This document shows, one piece after another, positions 1 through 7,628 of a stretch of DNA of 64,000 bases (the stretch's first letter is position 1; each line of letters starts with the position of its first letter). The notes beneath the pieces are model-generated. The model was not told where the DNA came from. It worked only from the letters and a program-made list of their open reading frames with translations, and ran no database searches. The DNA lies in assembly GCA_050261675.1 (NCBI GenBank), contig JBLNDO010000024.1, positions 21,710 to 85,709 of the forward strand. The letters run 5' to 3'. Source of the stretch: DASUBN01 sp050261675 (GTDB taxonomy: Bacteria; Pseudomonadota; Gammaproteobacteria; Natronospirales; REEB76). Both the position numbers and the translations under genes were made by a program.

Positions 1-276
1 CCGTTCAAGCTCTTCACGGGCTCGCTTTACGGCGTCGTGCGGCATCCCATCATGCTCGGCTTCGTGATCGCCTTCTGGGCGGCGCCAACCATGACGGCCG
101 GGCACCTCCTGTTCTCGGCGGTGGCCACGGGTTACATCCTCGCCGCCATCCAGCTGGAGGAGCGCGACCTCATCGCCGCGTTCGGCGAGGCCTACCGGCG
201 TTACCGCCGTGACGTGCCCATGCTGATCCCCTTCCTCAGCCGGCGCGCGGCCGGACGGTCGGCGACGGATTCCTGA
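1..276 (+). CDS. Methanethiol S-methyltransferase-like protein (ICMT/PEMT family), 3' end only
   Basis: The 5' end lies outside the window; 91 C-terminal residues are readable from base 1 in frame 1. The fragment carries the VRHP motif typical of isoprenylcysteine/phospholipid methyltransferase-type membrane enzymes, a following hydrophobic helix (MLGFVIAFW...) and the C-terminal EERDL...FGEAYRRYRRDVP segment. That arrangement matches the MddA-like branch, which S-methylates methanethiol to dimethyl sulfide; substrate assignment is inference from family resemblance. It is followed by a GC-rich hairpin and a convergent gene. Fairly sure of the family, less of the substrate. Confidence 0.75.
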   Translation, partial: PFKLFTGSLYGVVRHPIMLGFVIAFWAAPTMTAGHLLFSAVATGYILAAIQLEERDLIAAFGEAYRRYRRDVPMLIPFLSRRAAGRSATDS

Positions 277-288
277 GCGAAGTGCTTC

Positions 289-315
289 GGGCGCCCCGCG
301 TGTGGCGGGGCGCCC
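289..315. terminator. GC-rich hairpin between convergent genes
   Basis: An 11-bp perfect stem (289-299 with 305-315) and a GTGTG loop sit in the 43-nt gap between two convergent genes. There is no T-tract on either side, so it may stall transcription from both directions rather than act as a classical intrinsic terminator. Confidence 0.5.
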
Positions 316-319
316 GTCG

Positions 320-1060
320 CTATGGAGCCTTGCGCGTCCCCACCACCACAAACTCGGTAAACAACGCGCTCACCGCCGGCCAAAACGCCACGTAGGCGAT
401 CTGTTCGAAACTCCCCGCCTCCAGCGGTCCCGCAATCTGCTTTTGGAAGATCAACAACACCCCTGAAGTAATCGCGAAGGCATAGAGCGCCAGCGGCAGC
501 TTGAAGAGCCGCCACCGGGCGGCGCGGTACTTGTAGATGTAGAAGACCGTGGCGGCGAAAGCCCAGATCAGCGCTGCCCAGGGCACCCATTCCAGTGGCA
601 CCACGAATACCAGCAACATCGGCGGCACCACCGTGAGGAACCAGGCGAGGAGGCTTCCCGCCACCCAGCGGAACAGGTCTTCCAGCAGGTTGACCGACTG
701 GTCGAGCCACCAGGGCGTGGGCAGGCCCGGCTGTGTCCGGGCCTCGAACTTGGCGGACCAGTAGCCACCCGGGTATTTCGCCGCGAGCGGGGCGTAGCCC
801 GCCGCCAGGGCCACGGCAATCTTGCTGCCGGTCCAGACCGTGAACGAGCCGAGCACGGCAGCCGCCGCGAGATAGCACCAGAAACCCAAGGGGACGCGCA
901 GCACGAGCCGCTGATCCTTGGTCCACCACCAGGCGGCGCCCAGGGTCATGAGCCCGATGAGCGCCACGGCGGTGGCGAAATCACCGTGGGCGATGGTGGA
1001 GATCAGCTCTCCGATACCCCAGGCGATGAGAATGATGACAAGCAGGAACGCCAGGTCCAT
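320..1060 (-). CDS. Hypothetical multi-pass membrane protein
   Basis: No family recognised. The 246-residue product has an N-terminal helix (MDLAFLLVIILIAWG), a second and third near residues 30-75, a hydrophilic loop rich in aromatic residues (YPGGYWSAKFEART), and further helices near residues 125-220, so about six membrane segments in the inner membrane. I chose the start at 1060 because it opens directly into a transmembrane helix and has AGGT just upstream; the frame stays open to 1129 with another ATG at 1105. Convergent with the methyltransferase and divergent from the lipoprotein at 1147. Confidence 0.6.
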   Translation of the reverse strand: MDLAFLLVIILIAWGIGELISTIAHGDFATAVALIGLMTLGAAWWWTKDQRLVLRVPLGFWCYLAAAAVLGSFTVWTGSKIAVALAAGYAPLAAKYPGGYWSAKFEARTQPGLPTPWWLDQSVNLLEDLFRWVAGSLLAWFLTVVPPMLLVFVVPLEWVPWAALIWAFAATVFYIYKYRAARWRLFKLPLALYAFAITSGVLLIFQKQIAGPLEAGSFEQIAYVAFWPAVSALFTEFVVVGTRKAP

Positions 1061-1133
1061 TAGACCTGAACCGACAAACCCGCGTTGAAATCCCCTTCTC
1101 CCCATGGCTTGAGTATATTCCCGGCGCATCCAC

Positions 1134-1139
1134 TAGAAT
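1134..1139 (+). promoter_or_regulatory. -10 box TAGAAT, near-leaderless start
   Basis: TAGAAT ends 7 nt before the ATG at 1147, placing transcription start on or next to the start codon. A weak TTGAGT lies 19 nt upstream. A GGGA lies only 3 nt from the ATG, too close for a normal ribosome-binding site. Confidence 0.4.
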
Positions 1140-1146
1140 CGGGACC

Positions 1147-2046
1147 ATGAAGACACGCCGTTTATTTTTATTGCTGCTGCTCGGCTTCGCGGCCGCGGCC
1201 TGCGAGAAGGGCCGACAGGTGGCGGACATCACCACGCGCCAGGGCGGGCATTTTCTGGTGGTGGACCCGAAAGCCGACTACGTGCGCATCTGTCACGAGG
1301 GCGAAATCGACGCCTTCAAGAACGAGGCTTGGGCTGGATTGCGCATTGATTCCGAGGAGGTGAAGGCGCCTTCCCAGGAGGAACAGGAAATCCCCTGGGA
1401 GAAGATCGAGCACATCGATTTCGGCGCGCCCGCCGGCGACCTGGGCGACTTCTGCCCGGGTCTGCCCGAAGACATCGCCGCGGAGGTGCACTATCCGGAC
1501 GGGCACATGGAAAAACACAAGCTGGAGGACACCACCGATGACGGCATCAACGGCCTCACGGAGCGCGGCAAGGTGGTGATCCCGCTACGGAACGTGGCGA
1601 GCCTCAAGATGGTGCCGGACCAGAAATGGCCCTGGTCCACGGCCGCCGAGAAGTACTACGGCGTGACCCTGACCGCCACCTGGAACGACGGCAAGACCGC
1701 CGTGGTGCAACAGCCCAACTTTTACTTCAACGCCAGCAAACATCACGGCGACGACACGCTGGTCTCGCCCTTCGGCGACTATGTGTATGACTATCCGGCC
1801 ATCATCGCCGGCGCGCGGGTGGACCTGCCCTGGAACATGTTGAAGCGCATCGAGATCGAGTCCAAGCCCGGCGAACCACGCAAGGTGAAACTCACCTTCA
1901 CCGACGGACACACCGAAGAAGTGATGCAGGCGGACGCGAACCTGGAGAACCTCAGTCGGGACGACAACCCCGAGACGGAGGTCTACGTGACGCGCATGGA
2001 CATCACGTCCACGCCCCAGGTACCTCCGAAGAATTCGGGCGGTTAA
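1147..2046 (+). CDS. Putative secreted lipoprotein with three repeated beta units
   Basis: No named family recognised. The 299-residue product starts with a charged segment and a leucine run, then FAAAAC, a weak lipobox that would make Cys19 or so the lipidated residue. The rest is hydrophilic and carries a recurring motif: IPWEKIEHIDF, IPLRNVASLKM and LPWNMLKRIEI, each followed by an acidic turn. This suggests three copies of one beta-rich module, probably in the periplasm. It stands alone between divergent and convergent neighbours and has its own -10 box. Function unknown. Confidence 0.6.
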   Translation: MKTRRLFLLLLLGFAAAACEKGRQVADITTRQGGHFLVVDPKADYVRICHEGEIDAFKNEAWAGLRIDSEEVKAPSQEEQEIPWEKIEHIDFGAPAGDLGDFCPGLPEDIAAEVHYPDGHMEKHKLEDTTDDGINGLTERGKVVIPLRNVASLKMVPDQKWPWSTAAEKYYGVTLTATWNDGKTAVVQQPNFYFNASKHHGDDTLVSPFGDYVYDYPAIIAGARVDLPWNMLKRIEIESKPGEPRKVKLTFTDGHTEEVMQADANLENLSRDDNPETEVYVTRMDITSTPQVPPKNSGG

Positions 2047-2052
2047 GAGCGT

Positions 2053-2715
2053 CTAAGCCTTGACCGGCTTGCGTTCGAGGAAGTAGGCAATCAGCGCGAA
2101 TCCCGCGTACAGGATGAAGCCGCTCACGGCCATGATCCTGATCGAAGGCGGCGGCGGGCCGAAAGAGCCCGCAGCCTGGAAAGCCGTCATGACGAAGCAG
2201 AAGATCACCAGCGTGACTTTCTTCGCCCGCGTGAGTTCCGGCGTCCTGGCGAAATAGAACGCGAGGCCGCCGAAGAGCAGCAGGAGTTCCGTCGCCAATT
2301 CCAGCATGGGGAAATTCCAGAGCCCCAGCCCTACCTTGCGGCTCTCGTCCGTGAGCGGCAGATCCGGCAGGTGCACCACGAGGTCCAGCACCCAGTGGGA
2401 GGCGACGCAGAGCGCCAGCATGCCGGCGGCGAGCTGGGAGCCCTGGCGCCGCGTCAGCACGAAGCGGTAGAAGCCGTAGGCCACCGCGGCCCAGCCCACC
2501 GCCGCCATGAGGCTGTGGGTGTAGGGGTAGTAGTCGAACACCAGGGGACCCGAGGGGTTCACCCCCGGCTCCACGTGCACCTTCTCCACGCCGAAGAAGA
2601 CCAGCACGGTCCAGAGCACGTCCACCCATTGCACGGCGAGGAAATACACCCAAAGCGGGAGCCGCTTTTCCGCGCCTCTTGCGGCAAACGCAACGCCGTA
2701 GTGACCGACGAACAC
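2053..2715 (-). CDS. YdjM-like inner-membrane metal-dependent hydrolase family protein
   Basis: The 220-residue product has about six hydrophobic segments with histidines at their edges: FVGHYGVAF at the start, YPYTHSLMAAVGW near residue 65 and ASHWVLDLV near residue 105. This pattern resembles the LexA-binding/YdjM family of membrane hydrolases (PF04307), whose substrate is generally unknown. The start is GTG at 2715, one base away from the stop of the upstream lipoprotein gene at 2717, so the two are translationally close and probably co-transcribed. Confidence 0.65.
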   Translation of the reverse strand: MFVGHYGVAFAARGAEKRLPLWVYFLAVQWVDVLWTVLVFFGVEKVHVEPGVNPSGPLVFDYYPYTHSLMAAVGWAAVAYGFYRFVLTRRQGSQLAAGMLALCVASHWVLDLVVHLPDLPLTDESRKVGLGLWNFPMLELATELLLLFGGLAFYFARTPELTRAKKVTLVIFCFVMTAFQAAGSFGPPPPSIRIMAVSGFILYAGFALIAYFLERKPVKA

Positions 2716-2716
2716 G

Positions 2717-3127
2717 TCAGTGGCCCGGCGGCGGCGGTTCGGTGTGGTCGAGTCGCAGCACCGCCTTGTGAGGCTGCCCCGGACCGTTGAACTCCACCCA
2801 GATTTCGTAGACCTCTCCGGCCTTGAACTCCTGGGTGATCGTCACTTCGGGGTCGTCGAAACCCGTATCCGATGTACCGAGCGTGAGGGTGTGGTTGCCG
2901 GGCAGGAAGGTGATATCCGTCGGACAACTCTTGCCGTTCCCGTCCAGGCGCCGCCCGTCAATGGCGCACACGAAGGAGCCGATTTGTCCATTGAGAGGAT
3001 TGAGTCCGCTCTGGCCGCTCACCGTCACCACTTCCCAGGGTTGCTTGCCCTCCGTACCCGGAAGCTGCACCGTGGCGCAGCCTGCAAGCATGAGCAGCAC
3101 CAAGCCGAAAATCCATTTCGCTTTCAT
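2717..3127 (-). CDS. Small lipoprotein, function unknown
   Basis: The 136-residue product opens with MKAKWIFGLVLLMLAGCATV, a textbook signal peptide and lipobox (LAGC, Cys17). The mature part is beta-rich, with ITFLPGNHTLTLG and a region ending in EIWVEF..., like proteins that carry a short PEGA-type or immunoglobulin-like beta fold; I do not assign a family. The ATG at 3127 has AGGG seven or so bases upstream. It likely forms an operon with the YdjM-like gene downstream. Confidence 0.7.
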   Translation of the reverse strand: MKAKWIFGLVLLMLAGCATVQLPGTEGKQPWEVVTVSGQSGLNPLNGQIGSFVCAIDGRRLDGNGKSCPTDITFLPGNHTLTLGTSDTGFDDPEVTITQEFKAGEVYEIWVEFNGPGQPHKAVLRLDHTEPPPPGH

Positions 3128-3182
3128 AATCCCTGCCCCTTTTGGTTTACCGTTCGTGCGCCGATTATTGCACGGGACGCCG

Positions 3183-3713
3183 TCAGACCAGAAAGCCGCT
3201 TGCCCCCAGCAAAACGCCCAACACCGCCGCGGCGAGGCCCACGGCGGGGAAGGATTTCTTGCGGGACAGGAAGTAGAGCGAGCAGAGCACCAGGCCGAGT
3301 TCCAACAGCCCCTCGCCGAGGTCGAAGCGCAGGGCGCGTTCCTCGGCGCCCAGGGATTCCGCTTCCTTGGCTTCCGCGTCCTTCTGGATGGCGTCGGTTT
3401 CCGAGGCGTAGCGGTCCCGGTCGTTCTCCATCTTGGCGAGCTTCTTCTGGCCCTCGGGGGAGAGCTTGGGCATCGTGCCGAGCAGGGTCGCGCCCACGTC
3501 CAGCACCTCGCCGCGGATCTTCTTCGCCTGGTAGTAGGACCACTCATCGTTGGCCTCGGTCTTGTGGATGACCGCGGCGGTGTGCTCGCGGTGGGAGGCG
3601 ATGGTGACGCCGGCGAGCAGGATGCCGATGACCCCCACCAGGACGCCGATGCGCTTGCCGAAGGAATCGCCGTCGTGGTGGCTGTGTTCGTGATGGATCT
3701 CGATCTCCGCCAT
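3183..3713 (-). CDS. DUF4337 family membrane protein
   Basis: The 176-residue product has a histidine-rich N-terminus (EIHHEHSHHD), a first membrane helix near residues 20-38, a long charged helical middle with VIHKTEANDEWSYYQAKKIR and alternating Glu/Lys that should form a coiled coil, and one or two C-terminal membrane helices. The layout and the EANDEWSYYQAK signature fit DUF4337. I chose ATG at 3713 because GGAGAG precedes it; the frame extends to 3740 without a better site. Function in this family is unknown. It is divergent from the polyphosphate gene. Confidence 0.75.
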   Translation of the reverse strand: MAEIEIHHEHSHHDGDSFGKRIGVLVGVIGILLAGVTIASHREHTAAVIHKTEANDEWSYYQAKKIRGEVLDVGATLLGTMPKLSPEGQKKLAKMENDRDRYASETDAIQKDAEAKEAESLGAEERALRFDLGEGLLELGLVLCSLYFLSRKKSFPAVGLAAAVLGVLLGASGFLV

Positions 3714-3787
3714 GGTCCGCTCTCCGCCCTTAAGGCCCAAAAAGGCGCGTATTTTGCCCTGCCGGCGGCCGGATGGGGAGGCCCCGG

Positions 3788-3801
3788 TTGACCTGGATCA
3801 A
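3788..3801 (+). promoter_or_regulatory. FNR/Anr-type box, class II position
   Basis: TTGACCTGGATCAA differs from the FNR consensus TTGATNNNNATCAA at one base. Its centre (3794.5) is exactly 41.5 bp before the ATG at 3836, and TAGGGT occupies 3824-3829, where the -10 box belongs if transcription starts on that ATG. The same 14 bp occurs in reverse complement at 12973-12986. The regulator itself is not in the window. Confidence 0.6.
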
Positions 3802-3835
3802 GGCTGAGGGCCGCCCCGGGGGCTAGGGTAAGGGC

Positions 3836-5164
3836 ATGTTCGATTCCGCCAATCTCGACCACACGGTCTCCAAGGAGGAATACCACCGGGAGGAGCCGAA
3901 GCTGCGCGCCGCGCTGCTCAAGACGCAGTACGACCTCTTGCGCGACGGCCGCTTCCCGGTGCTGATCCTCATCGCCGGCGTGGAAGGCGCCGGCAAGGGC
4001 GAGATGGTGAACCTCCTGAACGCCTGGATGGACCCGCGCCACATCCAGACGCGAGCCTTCTTCGACACGAGCGACGAGGAGAACGAGCGGCCGCCGCACT
4101 GGCGCTGCTGGCGGGCGCTGCCGCCCAAGGGCCGGATCGGCATCTTCTTCGGCGCCTGGCACACCCAACCCATCATCCAGCGGGTGCAGGGGCTCATCGG
4201 CGAGAGCGAGCTCGCGCGGGAGACCGGCGACATCGTGCGGCTGGAGAAGATGCTCTGCGACGAGGGCGTGCTGCTCCTCAAGTACTGGTTCCACCTCTCC
4301 CGCGAACAGCAGAAGAAGCGCTTCAAGGCGCTGGAGAAGGACCCCGCCACGCGCTGGCGCGTGACCGACCTGGAGTGGCAGTACTACGACCTATACAAGA
4401 AGTTCGTGGGCGTGTGCGACCCCTTCCTGCGCCAGACCTCCACCGGCGAGGCGCCGTGGATCGTGGTGCCGGGTTACGACGCACACTACCGCGCGCTCAC
4501 CGTGGGCCGGCACCTGCTCGCCGCCATGCGCGAACGCCTGGACCGCAAGCCCGAGGCGAAGCCCACGCCGAAGAAGGCCACGCCGCTGCCCAAGCCCGCG
4601 GACAAGAACAACCTGCTCCGTGCCTTGAAACTCGACCAGGGACTCACCAAGCACGACTACCAGAAGCAGCTGGAGAAGTGGCAGGGCCGGCTCAACCTAG
4701 CCTCCCGCGACCCGCGCTTCAAGGACATCTCGGTGGTGACGGTGTTCGAGGGGAACGACGCCGCCGGCAAGGGCGGTGCCCTCCGCCGCGTGACGGGCGC
4801 CCTCGACGCGCGCTGCTACACCAACGTGCCGGTGGCGGCGCCCACGGAGGAGGAACGCGCGCAGCCCTATATGTGGCGCTTCTGGCGCCACATCCCGCGG
4901 CGCGGGCGCTTCGTGTTCTTCGACCGCTCCTGGTACGGCCGGGTGCTGGTGGAGCGGGTGGAGGGCTTCTGCTCCGAGGCCGATTGGATGCGCGCCTACA
5001 CGGAGATCAACGACTTCGAACAGGCGCTGACGCGTCACCGCATCGTAGTGGTGAAGTTCTGGCTCGCCATCAGCGCCGAGGAACAGCTGCGGCGCTTCAA
5101 GGAGCGCGAGCAGATCGAATTCAAGAAGTTCAAGATCACCGAGGAGGACTGGCGCAACCGCTAG
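3836..5164 (+). CDS. pap: Polyphosphate:AMP phosphotransferase (two PPK2 domains), truncated by an amber codon
   Basis: This enzyme class transfers phosphate from polyphosphate to AMP. Two PPK2 modules are visible in tandem. The first (about residues 1-235) has Walker A-like GVEGAGKGEM and a degenerate FFGAWHTQ. The second (about 255 on) has the intact EGNDAAGKGG and FFDRSWYGR motifs. The reading frame stops at TAG (codon 443) inside WRNR-*-KWGPYE, yet the same frame continues for 62 family-typical codons to 5353. The product as written lacks the end of the catalytically competent second domain. FNR-type box just upstream. Sequencing error, recent nonsense mutation or amber readthrough are all possible. 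Confidence 0.85.
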   Translation: MFDSANLDHTVSKEEYHREEPKLRAALLKTQYDLLRDGRFPVLILIAGVEGAGKGEMVNLLNAWMDPRHIQTRAFFDTSDEENERPPHWRCWRALPPKGRIGIFFGAWHTQPIIQRVQGLIGESELARETGDIVRLEKMLCDEGVLLLKYWFHLSREQQKKRFKALEKDPATRWRVTDLEWQYYDLYKKFVGVCDPFLRQTSTGEAPWIVVPGYDAHYRALTVGRHLLAAMRERLDRKPEAKPTPKKATPLPKPADKNNLLRALKLDQGLTKHDYQKQLEKWQGRLNLASRDPRFKDISVVTVFEGNDAAGKGGALRRVTGALDARCYTNVPVAAPTEEERAQPYMWRFWRHIPRRGRFVFFDRSWYGRVLVERVEGFCSEADWMRAYTEINDFEQALTRHRIVVVKFWLAISAEEQLRRFKEREQIEFKKFKITEEDWRNR

Positions 5165-5353
5165 AAGTGGGGGCCCTACGAACTCGCGGTCAGCGACATG
5201 GTGTACCGCACCTCCACGCGCAACGCGCCTTGGACGCTGGTCGAGGCCAACAACAAGTATTACGCCCGCATCAAGGTGCTGCAGACCCTGGTGCGCGCCG
5301 TGGAAGACGCGCTCGAGAGCGTGGATTCGCCCAAGAAGAAGAGAAAGAGATGA
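5165..5353 (+). pseudogene. pap: 3' remainder of the polyphosphate:AMP phosphotransferase after the in-frame TAG
   Basis: These 62 sense codons stay in the same frame as the gene upstream and read as normal PPK2 C-terminus: DMVYRTSTRNAPW, then TLVEANNKYYARIKVL and a lysine-rich tail PKKKRKR. There is no decay of codon usage or other lesion, so the TAG at 5162-5164 is the only defect. The final TGA overlaps the next gene's ATG (ATGA at 5350-5353), preserving the original operon junction. Confidence 0.8.
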
Positions 5354-5997
5354 ACTCCGCGAAATGGATTTCCACGCTGATTCTTTGGTTGATGTTTGTG
5401 GTCTCCCGCGCCGCCTGTGCGGCGGCGCCGGATTACACTTACATGGAATTCGGGATCGGGAAACAGAGCGGCGACAACCTGAAGGGACTCTACAGCGAGC
5501 AGGTCGCCATGAGTGCCGCCGCATCGGATCACTTCTTCCTGTACGGCAGGTTCGGCGGCCGCGACTACGGCGGCTATCGCTACAGCAACCGGCGCGAACA
5601 CGTTACGCAGTCCTACGCAGAAATGGCCGGCGGCGCCAACTTTGGCATTCAGGAAAATGCCGATGCGGTGCTGCGCGCCGGATTCCTGTACACCGATACC
5701 AGCGAAGGCGGCTTCCGGGGCGACAGCCGCACGGCGCTTTCCGTTGGAGCCGGCGTGCGCTGGCTGGTCACCTCCTCCTTCGAACTTTCGCTGTTCTACG
5801 ACCGCAACGCGGGGGCATTCGACCCCAGCGGCTTGGCAAGCACCTTCGGCGACCTACGGGCGGGCGTCTGGCAGAACGTGATCTCCCCGGGGATACGCTG
5901 GCACATCACTGAGCACGCGACCGTCGGGATCACATCCGAGTACAGTGACTTCCAGGGCCAGAACCGGACGCTGCTGATCGCCGGTTACTATTTCTGA
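5350..5997 (+). CDS. Small outer-membrane beta-barrel protein
   Basis: The 215-residue product has a signal peptide (ISTLILWLMFVVSRAACAAA) and then alternating aromatic/hydrophobic strands ending in ITEHATVGITSEYSDF and a C-terminal aromatic residue (LIAGYYF), the usual signal for outer-membrane insertion. It resembles the small OmpA-like/opacity barrel group of eight strands; the exact family is not certain. It starts within the stop codon of the polyphosphate gene (ATGA overlap), so its translation would be affected by the upstream amber stop through coupling. Confidence 0.7.
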   Translation: MNSAKWISTLILWLMFVVSRAACAAAPDYTYMEFGIGKQSGDNLKGLYSEQVAMSAAASDHFFLYGRFGGRDYGGYRYSNRREHVTQSYAEMAGGANFGIQENADAVLRAGFLYTDTSEGGFRGDSRTALSVGAGVRWLVTSSFELSLFYDRNAGAFDPSGLASTFGDLRAGVWQNVISPGIRWHITEHATVGITSEYSDFQGQNRTLLIAGYYF

Positions 5998-6004
5998 GCC
6001 CGGC

Positions 6005-6535
6005 TCATTTGCCCGCGGACTTGATCTCCGTGCCCTGGCTCATGACCGTCCAGTTCGTCCCGTCCTGGGAATAGCCCACGCTGTAGCTCACTTCCGTGTC
6101 CGAATGGTACTGCCGCGCGATGCGCAGGTGCAGCAGGTTGCCGTTGCGGTCGGTCACCTGCTGCAGGAAATTCCAGCTGTTGTCCCTGACGGTGAGGGTC
6201 AGGGGCGGCTGGGGACGCCCGCCGATGTCCATGTCCACGTGGAAGACCTTGGCGGCCGCATCCCAGGTGAAACGTTGCTCGCCTTGCAGCGCGCCCTCCG
6301 CCATGAGCTTGCAATCCAGCATTGCGCCCGTGAGCGCGCAGTCACGGGTGATCTCGTATTGCTTTGTGCCCGCGCGGCTGACGCCGGTATCGAAATCGGT
6401 CTCGTCCACCTTCCAGGTGCCCGCGTAGCGGGCCTGGATGAGCGCGAGGCCAGTGGCTGTGGTGGGGGGCGCGGGCGGCTCACCCGCGTTCGCCGTGAAT
6501 GCACCGAGAAGCCCGATGAACAGCGCTGCTCTCAT
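6005..6535 (-). CDS. Secreted lipocalin-like (DUF1579-type) protein
   Basis: The 176-residue product has a signal peptide (MRAALFIGLLGAFTANA), then YAGTWKVDE, a typical opening of lipocalin/DUF1579-like beta barrels, and closes with YSQDGTNWTVMSQGTEI. That ending parallels YSEDQQTWTPMAQGHETRI in the protein at 12316-12828, so the two are paralogs. Two cysteines (DCALTGAMLDC) could form a disulfide. The ATG at 6535 is chosen because it opens the signal peptide; the frame is open farther upstream. Role unknown. Confidence 0.65.
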   Translation of the reverse strand: MRAALFIGLLGAFTANAGEPPAPPTTATGLALIQARYAGTWKVDETDFDTGVSRAGTKQYEITRDCALTGAMLDCKLMAEGALQGEQRFTWDAAAKVFHVDMDIGGRPQPPLTLTVRDNSWNFLQQVTDRNGNLLHLRIARQYHSDTEVSYSVGYSQDGTNWTVMSQGTEIKSAGK

Positions 6536-6808
6536 GATGAATCCCCTACCCCGTCCGAAACATGCCGGTTTCTGATAGTTCCAGCGGCGATAGTAGCCCA
6601 TGATGCCGCCCCGGAGCGCGCCGTGAGCGCGCCGTGAGCGCATCTGGCCCAGACAGCGCGGATAATCTGGCACTATCCGGTGCGGGTCGGCGGTGCAACC
6701 ATAGCGCCCGTTCCGGGGGTTGCGCCCGCGAAATCAGGCGGGTTCTGACCTGATTCCGGGTTAGCGTGTGCCCGCCCTTCTGCGGGCAATGGGATGGAGA
6801 GAAACGAA

Positions 6809-7621
6809 ATGCGCGGACCGACGATATCGCTGGCCTTGTGTTGTGCGCTGCTGCTCGCGCCGGGCGTGCGGGCGGACGACGGCATGGGCGAGCAGACGCC
6901 GTCGCCCTCGCCGGCCGCGGCGCCGGCACTCATCGGCGGCAACGTCCAGTTCATGACCAACTACGTGGGCCGCGGCCTCGCCCAGAGCCTCGGCAATCCC
7001 TCGGTGGAAGGCGAGATCGACGTCAATACCGGCGACGGCTGGTACGGCGGCATCGACGGCAACAGCATCAACTGGATAGACCGCCTCTACCCCGGCGACG
7101 ACGTGGGCGTGGAAATCGACGGCTGGGCGGGTTACCGCATGCACTTCGGGGGAGGCGACTGGCGCTACAAGCTGGGACTTCTGCGCCTGCAATTCCCGGG
7201 CAATTACGTGCCCCAGACGCCGCCCGTGGCCGAGCCCAACACCACCGAGGCCTTCGGGTATCTCAGTTGGAAGACCTACAGCCTGCAGGTGAATTACTCG
7301 GTGACGGAGTCCTTCGGCACCCCCGACACCAAGGGCTCGCTCTACATCGACTTGAGCGGCTCCCAGCCCCTGGCGCCGGGTTGGACGCTCGGGGAGCACC
7401 TCGGTCGCAACCAGAAGACCGGCCACGATCCGATGACGGGTTTGAGCCACAGCCGCAACGACTACACCGACTACAAGGTGCACCTGGACTGGGCCATCGG
7501 CCAAGGCCTCACGCTCACTCTGGCCCACACCTGGACCAACGCGAACCCTTCGATCTACTCGCTCGGAAACTATTTCGTGGGCGGCCATCACACCTGGCTG
7601 TTGATAGAAAGAGATTTCTGA
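6809..7621 (+). CDS. TorF-type putative porin (Gcw_chp family)
   Basis: The 270-residue product has a signal peptide (ISLALCCALLLAPGVRA), a Pro/Ser/Ala linker, then the family-typical opening NVQFMTNYVGRGLAQSLGNPS and a series of beta strands ending in TWLLIERDF, with a C-terminal phenylalanine. These features match the proteobacterial Gcw_chp/TorF family of outer-membrane channels (TIGR02001-like). Start at 6809 is preferred to the ATG at 6794 because GGAGAG lies about seven bases upstream. It converges with the MocR gene across an 7-nt gap. Confidence 0.75.
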   Translation: MRGPTISLALCCALLLAPGVRADDGMGEQTPSPSPAAAPALIGGNVQFMTNYVGRGLAQSLGNPSVEGEIDVNTGDGWYGGIDGNSINWIDRLYPGDDVGVEIDGWAGYRMHFGGGDWRYKLGLLRLQFPGNYVPQTPPVAEPNTTEAFGYLSWKTYSLQVNYSVTESFGTPDTKGSLYIDLSGSQPLAPGWTLGEHLGRNQKTGHDPMTGLSHSRNDYTDYKVHLDWAIGQGLTLTLAHTWTNANPSIYSLGNYFVGGHHTWLLIERDF

Positions 7622-7628
7622 ACCGTTT

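Noticed and set aside
5162..5164. TAG in the polyphosphate gene as a pyrrolysine codon
   Set aside because: No evidence of pyl genes; the position is not a methylamine methyltransferase. Nonsense mutation or sequence error is simpler.
4375..5349. Long open frame over the polyphosphate gene, reading into the barrel gene
   Set aside because: It is a shadow frame with low-complexity Arg/Ala/Gly content; only the part from ATG 5350 looks like protein. The same holds for long antisense frames over polA, the Asp-box gene and the kinase.
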